Positions 57,972-64,000 of a stretch of DNA of 64,000 bases are shown in pieces. This DNA is from Choanephora cucurbitarum. Its lineage: Eukaryota; Mucoromycota; Mucoromycetes; Mucorales; Choanephoraceae. Under the pieces are notes generated by a model, which was given only the letters and a program-made list of their open reading frames with translations, had not been told where the DNA came from and searched no databases. Numbering within the stretch: position 1 is the first letter of the stretch; every line of letters begins with the position of its first letter. The stretch lies in the NCBI GenBank assembly GCA_025331435.1, contig JAIWNI010000003.1, positions 434,001 to 498,000 on the forward strand. The letters are read 5' to 3'. The position numbers and the translations under genes were made by a program.

Positions 57972-59797
57972 ATGTCTTTAGACGAAAAAGGGGATCAATT
58001 TGTGACAAGTTCACATAGACAAGAAAAGAATGGAACCTTCTTTCAGTCAGTCACTGCCAGATATACCAAGGCAGATCCACACACTTATTTAAGACAGGAA
58101 GGTGAAAGTTCAAGTCATTTCTGGTTTCGTCGTCTAGGTCACATCAAGCCTGTTGAACTCTTATGGGGAGATGCTGAGCATTCAGAACTAAAGAGAGCAC
58201 TTCCTGCCTATCATCTGGTGTTTATCGGTATTGGTGCCATCATTGGTACTGGTATCTTTGTGCTCTCAGGTCTGGCTGCTGCTAAAAATGCTGGTCCTGC
58301 TGTAACTATCTCGTTCTTGATTGCTGGTTTAGCTGCTGGTAAGACCCATCCTATGCTAATGAATATACATACTGATCCTTTGTCATTCTAGCCTTTGCTG
58401 CTCTCAGTTATTCTGAATTAGCCTCCATGATTCCTGTCTCTGGTTCAGCCTATACTTATGCTTATGCTACTATGGGTGAGTTCATTGCCTGGACTATTGG
58501 TTGGGATTTGATTCTTGAATACATGGTGGGTGCAGCCACTGTCGGTGTTGGTTGGTCTGGTTACTTTGTCAAGTTCTTCTCTATCGTCTCTAACGGTCGA
58601 ATTCACTTTGCCGATAGCTGGACTCAACCTACTTTAGCCTGGACAGAGAGTCCACCCAGTATCTCTTACACAGAAGGCCATTATCTGAATGTACCTGGTT
58701 TTATCATCATCATGTTGATCACCATCATCTTGATTCTTGGTATTCGTCATTCTGCCCTGTTCAATGCTGTTGTGGTCATCATCAAGCTGTTGGTTATCCT
58801 CATCTTCATCTTTGCCCTCTGTGGATTCATGTACACACCCAACTACGACCCTTATGTGCCTCCCAATACCACAGGTAACTGGCATTTCTTTGGTGTGCCT
58901 GGTATCTTTGCAGCTGCCACTACTGTCTTCTTTAGTTACATTGGTTTCGATATGGTCACCACAGCTGCTCTTGAAGCCAAGAACCCTCAACGTGATTTAC
59001 CCATCGGTATCATCGGCAGTCTGGTCATCTCCACTGTGCTCTATGTTGCCTTCTGTACGATCATGACAGGTGCTGCCAAATACACTGATTTCCTGGGTTC
59101 CTCTACACCTGTCTTGATAGCTGTACAGGCTGTACAAGATCGTACCGGCAAGAACTTCCAATGGTTGAATATCTTGGTGGCCATTGGTGCTGTTGCTGGC
59201 TTGACCTCTGTTCTGTTGATCAGTCTGATGGCTCAATCCCGTGTGTTCTACAGTATGGCCCTAGATGGCCTCTTGCCCCCCATGTTCACCATCCTACACC
59301 CTCGCTTCAAGACACCTTGGGTTGCTCAACTGACTGTTGGTTTCATCACTGCCATTCTCTCGGCTGTCTTGCCTGTGGACCTATTGGGCAACATGACCTC
59401 TGTCGGTACTCTCTTGGCCTTCTTTGTTGTACATGCAGGTGTGATTGTGCTGCGCTTTACTCGACCTGAAGTGCCTCGTCGTTTCAGAATTCCCGGGGGT
59501 AAATACTTTTCACTCATCTTCCCTATTATTGGTATGGCCATCTCGATTGCATTGATTGCTGTAGCTGAAGTCACTACCATTTGGCGTCTGTTTATCTGGA
59601 TGGGGATTGGTTGGGTGATCTATTTCGCCTATGGTATTCGTCATTCTCGATTCAACCGAGACCCTGTTGCTCGTTTTGCTGAAGGACAGACTCGATTGCC
59701 TGAAGGTACTGAACATGATGAAGCTGGTATTCAAGTTCAAGAATACGAGTATATTCCTGATACCCATCGTCAAGATCCTAATGCACGCCATGCTTAA
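57972..59797 (+). CDS. APC-superfamily cationic amino-acid transporter (CAT-type)
   Basis: Two exons (57972-58338, 58392-59797; 53-nt intron) give 590 residues. After a polar N-terminus, ELKRALPAYHLVFIGIGAII then GTGIFVLSGLAA forms TM1 with the GIGxxIGxGIF substrate motif. ALSYSELASMIPVSGSAYTY is the typical TM2-TM3 region, and FSYIGFDMVTTAALEAKNPQ is the TM6-region signature of the CAT/YfnA group. About 12 membrane spans are visible and a polar tail ends near DPNARHA. CAT-type carriers import basic or other amino acids; location (plasma membrane or vacuole) cannot be read. The codon use is richer in C-ending codons than its neighbours. Convergent with COX17, 46 bp between stops. Confidence 0.92.
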
Positions 59798-59833
59798 AAT
59801 ATCTCTCTTAAAACTTAATAATGTATACACACT

Positions 59834-59839
59834 TTTATT
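59834..59839 (-). terminator. poly(A) signal of the COX17 gene
   Basis: Minus-strand AATAAA only 5 bp after the COX17 stop, within the 46-bp gap to the transporter stop, so COX17 transcripts probably run into the transporter's last exon. Confidence 0.45.
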
Positions 59840-59843
59840 GTAA

Positions 59844-60047
59844 TTAAATCTTGAATCCCAAATCACGCATACAACTAAGATGAGCTTGAATTAACTCTTG
59901 ACAGTTTTCTTCGCCTTTCATAAAAATACATTCATCTCGCACTTTCTTTGTTTCGGGACAAGCACAGCATGGCTTTAATGGTTTTCCATCTTTTCCAATA
60001 GGAAGTTCACCAGAATGAGTGGATGTTGTCTTGACAGATTCAGCCAT
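59844..60047 (-). CDS. COX17: cytochrome c oxidase copper chaperone
   Basis: Intronless, 67 residues, the usual length. [17 protein letters not shown] carries the copper-binding CC pair and the first part of the twin CX9C motif; [20 protein letters not shown] carries the second. Cox17 delivers copper to Sco1 and Cox11 in the mitochondrial intermembrane space and is oxidatively folded there by Mia40. All six structural or metal-binding Cys are present. Convergent with the amino-acid transporter gene. Confidence 0.96.
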   Translation of the reverse strand: MAESVKTTSTHSGELPIGKDGKPLKPCCACPETKKVRDECIFMKGEENCQELIQAHLSCMRDLGFKI

Positions 60048-60119
60048 GTCGAAAAATAAAAATAATTAAAAGAGAAAGGGGGGTGTATAAACAGTCCATT
60101 TTTATTATGCTAAAATAAA

Positions 60120-60436
60120 TCACAACTGAATTTCAAAATCACCAATCGTCTCAGTCAGTTCCCCGAGGTGCTTTTCATCTGAAGCAATCATGGCAGTAAC
60201 AACAGACACAATAGCCTCACGCTCGATTGATTCACCCTTTTGAGCGCGTTGAAGAAGTGACTGTAATTCAGCATCAGATGTAGATAGATTAAGAGCATTT
60301 AAGAGTTTCAACATTTCTTCTGGACTGATTGTTTCTTTGCCTAGGATGAACACTAAGAAAAAGATCTGGTTTTTTTTTGTCTTTCTTTACCTTCCAATTG
60401 AACAAATGGGTCATTTTTCATCTCTGCTTCTGTCAT
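60120..60436 (-). CDS. small helical protein, EF-hand-like pattern, function unknown
   Basis: Two exons (60436-60391, 60352-60120) give 92 residues. The intron would be only 38 nt, among the shortest in the window. ISPEEMLKLLNALNLSTSDA then ELQSLLQRAQ resembles the second half of an EF-hand pair (as in light chains) but lacks the acidic calcium loop, and the first half is missing. No signal peptide or membrane span. It sits head-to-tail behind COX17 (72 bp). It may be a degenerate calmodulin-like or a simple coiled-coil subunit; I cannot place it in a complex. Confidence 0.62.
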
Positions 60437-60650
60437 AGTTTAAATAAAGAAGAAGAAAAGAAGAAAAGAGAAAAAGAGAAAAAGAGAGGACTTAAATAGA
60501 CACTCAAATCATCACATGCAAGTTGGAAGAAGGGAAGTTGGATTGCTTGAGATTAAACTCTATCTCATTTAGCCAATCAGATGTCATTCCAGTTTAATAA
60601 AAAAATATTTTTTTTTTGCAAGAAAATTTTTGACAATTCATTTTCTTATC

Positions 60651-61589
<939 letters not shown>

Positions 61590-61638
61590 AAGAAAAAAGT
61601 CCTTTTTATTGTGTACATATACAACCACTATGATCTCT

Positions 61639-62154
61639 CTACCATTCTAGTTTCTTTTCTAAAGGGCATGATGTGGTATCTATTGGACAGGCATGAAGAC
61701 TAGTGAGTCCACTACCATTTCTCTCAAGTGGAAATTCCCAATAGTGAATAGAGCACATCACAATAGGCCCAATTTCAGGTGGGTAATCATGTTCACCTAT
61801 TCTGCCATGATAGGTAAGATCAGCACCTGCATGAGGACAGTATCTATCTGCAGAATATCTCTTTCCAGTAGAGAGAGTGATGATCATTCGACTTTCATCA
61901 TTTGGGTCAGCTTCTATCTTTGCATCATTTGTTTCTTCTTCTTCAAAAGTGAAGTCATATTTTGACTCTGGTTGAGTCTTTGGCTCGGGTGTAGGTTGAG
62001 TCTCTGGTTGAGTCTCTGGTTGAGTCTTTGGCTCGGGTGTAGGTTGAGTCTCTGGTGTAGGTTGGGTTGTGATGAATTTGGCTTGTACAGGAATATCTTG
62101 AGGTTTTTCTGAGGATTCATTCACTCTTCTATACTTGATAGTTGGTTCAAACAT
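61639..62154 (-). CDS. soluble Rieske-type [2Fe-2S] protein with Pro/Thr/Gln repeat
   Basis: Intronless, 171 residues. The cluster-binding boxes are RYCPHAGADL and, about 27 residues on, VMCSIHYWEFPLERNG, giving C-x-H and C-x2-H. The second box ends with the W-E-F pattern of soluble Rieske ferredoxins (the RFESD and ring-oxygenase ferredoxin type) rather than the bc1 Rieske, which carries extra disulphide Cys; there is also no membrane helix. Residues about 32-62 are made of QPTPE and TQPE repeats. Its partner and substrate are unknown; no oxygenase lies nearby. Confidence 0.82.
   Translation of the reverse strand: MFEPTIKYRRVNESSEKPQDIPVQAKFITTQPTPETQPTPEPKTQPETQPETQPTPEPKTQPESKYDFTFEEEETNDAKIEADPNDESRMIITLSTGKRYSADRYCPHAGADLTYHGRIGEHDYPPEIGPIVMCSIHYWEFPLERNGSGLTSLHACPIDTTSCPLEKKLEW
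61975..62069 (-). repeat. coding tandem repeat in the Rieske gene
   Basis: Units of 12 and 30 bp encode TQPE and QPTPEPKTQPE, each present two or more times with near-identical DNA. Copy number is likely to vary between strains. Confidence 0.7.
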
Positions 62155-62845
62155 AACAAAATCACTGACTTGAGAAAAGAAAGAATGAAAAAAAAAAAGG
62201 AGATGAAAAAAAAGAGATTATCTACAAGTGATATTTTCTCCAATAGATTTCTTTTATTTCAAGGTACACTTGACATCTTCACTTAACTTGGCTTAATAGC
62301 TTATGTTCTTTCTTTCTTTTGTTGCCAAAACTTATTGAATTCACCTATTCTTAAAGACAGTAAGCTATAAGAGAAAATGTAGATACTAACAAAGTCTGAA
62401 CTATAATAGTTTAAACAAGTGCAGCCTGATAAAACAGAGTTTTCTCTTGTTTCTTCTTGTGGTTCTCCATTTGTAAGATTCATACGCTCTAGTTTCTTTT
62501 TCTTCTCTATCTCACAATGGTTGAAAAAGAAAGTATGACATCAGCGTCACACCTTGGAAAGTATAATAAGATTTTTAGCAAGGTCGCTGAACGAACTATA
62601 TATTACCAAGGATAGTTTATGCATCATCTCAACCTTTTCTCGGTGCAACATAGCTTAATTTTTTCTTAAATGTTCTAACCCAATACATACAAGCTCTTGT
62701 TGCTTAAGAAGTTCCGATGTACTTGTAAACTCAATAACGATCAATGATTTATTTGCTATCATGTTATGTATAAATAATTATGTACAAATAACTAAAATAT
62801 AATACAAATAGGAAGGTAAAACTATACAAAGCAATTTGGTCTACT
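62155..62845. other. 690-bp intergenic region
   Basis: A 32-codon plus ORF (62518-62616, MVEKESMTSASHLGKYNKI) and a 60-codon minus ORF (62301-62483) have some protein-like character but overlap antiparallel and lack support. Otherwise AT-rich promoter sequence. Confidence 0.35.
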
Positions 62846-63603
62846 TTAGGCCATTGGTAACCGAACCATCAAGGCGACAGGTAGATCATGACGATTGGCA
62901 ATAAAGACAGTAGCCTTTACTTCAAACCCAAATTGTTCAAAGAACTTGACACCATCTGGGTCAGATACTTCTACATACACTGGGTAGTTTGCTTCATCTG
63001 CCTTCTTGAGTACATGGCTCACGAGTGAGGATCCATAGCCCTTACGGTTTTCATGCGATAACACACCCACATGGCAGATAGTGATAAACTTGGGATGTTG
63101 AGCCATCATCTTTCGCTTGAGTTTATCACAAGAGGGCCCCACTTTAGTGACAGCACGAAGGGCAGATGACCAGCCGATAAGACGAGCTAATTTCATGGTA
63201 CTGAAGACACGCGGCCATGGACTGGAGCCTTTGTTGGTCCAGATCAACACACCTTTACAGCCATCGACTTGCAGTGCGAATTCTCTGTTTTGAGTAGAAG
63301 ATGCATAGATAATATGTTCAAAGAGGGTATGAAGAAATTCTTCATGCTTCTTTTGTTCTAAGCCTTGTACGCACCAACCCATGATGTTGTCTTTGATATA
63401 GGCTTCTGTTAGTGTGTTTGCTGCTTCTTTGTATGCACCTAAATAAGCAAGAAGGGTTGAGTCCAACTGGATTTTTTTTTTTAATGCAACATCTTTCTCT
63501 TACCCTTGACAATAGGTCGAATGTTGGGTAAATGAATTTCTGAGCCTATGGTTGATTTGCGACTGAGATTGCTATTGATTAATTTGGGTGCTGTCAAGGA
63601 CAT
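62846..63603 (-). CDS. GNAT-family N-acetyltransferase
   Basis: Two exons (63603-63504, 63438-62846) give 230 residues. The acceptor at 63439 was chosen because it keeps the frame from IRPIVK into GAYKEAANTLTEAY; reading straight through would start a false ORF inside the intron. The GNAT core is ITICHVGVLSHENRKGYGSS, with the acetyl-CoA loop R-K-G-Y-G-S after the beta-4 strand, then VYVEVSDPDGVKFFEQFGFE, the usual A/B motif. Substrate is unknown; the long N-terminal helices (GWCVQGLEQKKHEEFLHTLF) resemble fungal small-molecule acetyltransferases more than histone ones. No targeting signal seen. Confidence 0.85.
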
Positions 63604-64000
63604 GGTAAAGATGAGATGAAAGACTTAAAAAAAAGGATAAACCTAGAAACCAATTGGTTTTTATATACAAATCAAACGGAAAAATTGTGTCCGTGAAACA
63701 TGACATATTAATCTAGATTTCATCCAAAAAAAGGGGGGGACTTTTTGACAACTGGGCTTTTCGGGGAAATCGATTTGGTTTAGTCCCTCCTTTTCTTTGT
63801 GCACAGAAGAAACTTTATTGCAAATAAACTTGAGTCTAAGTATTCTTAGTGCAATCAATTATTGGTATGAGGTAGTTGAAATGACTCCTTTACACACTCA
63901 AAAAAAAAAATTCTCAAGTGAAATCTATCAAATATCAATAAAATAAAACAAACGAATCATTTGTCAGGATTTCACCCAATTTTAGTTGACGCACACTAAA
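63604..64000. other. upstream region of the acetyltransferase gene
   Basis: AT-rich with a purine tract of seven A and seven G at 63726-63739. A 65-codon minus ORF (63661-63858) has no support. No gene seen before the window end. Confidence 0.4.

Noticed and set aside
58634..59580. Long antisense ORFs opposite the amino-acid transporter
   Set aside because: They mirror the strong codon bias of the real gene and have no features of their own.
62518..62616. 32-codon plus ORF (MVEKESMTSASHLGKYNKI)
   Set aside because: Protein-like but too short, overlaps another weak ORF antiparallel, and no family is recognised.
63439..63472. ORF start MDSTLLAYL for the GNAT protein
   Set aside because: It falls inside the intron; splicing from 63504 to 63438 gives a continuous 231-codon frame with an upstream ATG.

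Overview
The window is fungal nuclear DNA, AT-rich between genes, with many small GT-AG introns (mostly 48-75 nt) whose splice junctions keep the reading frame when checked. Gene content (dysbindin-like BLOC-1 subunit, calcineurin A, a CNBP-type zinc-knuckle protein, LtrA-like and CAT-type membrane proteins, fatty-alcohol oxidase) and intron style suggest an early-diverging filamentous fungus, most likely Mucoromycota/Mucorales. That placement is inference; no rRNA or other marker is present.

Layout. 0-8.6 kb: edge-cut acyl-CoA-binding protein (-), a small conserved fungal protein (+), a 2.5-kb gene-free stretch with a dead DDE transposase fragment, a poly(A)-binding-like protein with RRMs and a C-terminal MLLE domain (+), and a membrane-anchored class-3 lipase (-). 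8.6-16.9 kb: a multi-exon unknown gene (10.2-11.65 kb) whose exons are mostly too short for simple ORF calling, a two-TM protein, a CBM48/AMPK-beta-like protein, then decayed coding sequence. 16.9-25 kb: cytochrome P450, methylthioribulose-1-phosphate dehydratase, calcineurin A, dysbindin. 25-38.3 kb: LtrA-like protein, G-patch protein, proline-rich membrane protein, a conserved unknown, a Myb-like protein, a seven-knuckle CCHC protein. 38.3-49.7 kb: two doubtful orphan ORFs, ATP synthase epsilon, DNA polymerase zeta (REV3), fatty-alcohol oxidase. 51-64 kb: 3-hydroxyisobutyrate dehydrogenase, mitoferrin, a 7-TM-like protein, a possible mobile-element remnant, a CAT-type amino-acid transporter, COX17, a small helical protein, TRM8, a Rieske protein and a GNAT acetyltransferase.

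There are no operons. Nine adjacent gene pairs are convergent with only 41-322 bp between stop codons, several with poly(A) signals of both strands in or next to the gap, so overlapping sense/antisense 3' ends are expected. Several products are mitochondrial (ATP synthase epsilon, HIBADH, mitoferrin, COX17), but they are not arranged as a pathway. I found no rRNA, tRNA, CRISPR array, intact transposon or clear new multi-gene system. The most interesting leads are the hidden gene at 10.2-11.65 kb, a predicted 8-nt micro-exon in the HIBADH gene, the calcineurin/dysbindin tail-to-tail overlap, and the repeat-bounded interval at 56.75-57.75 kb.
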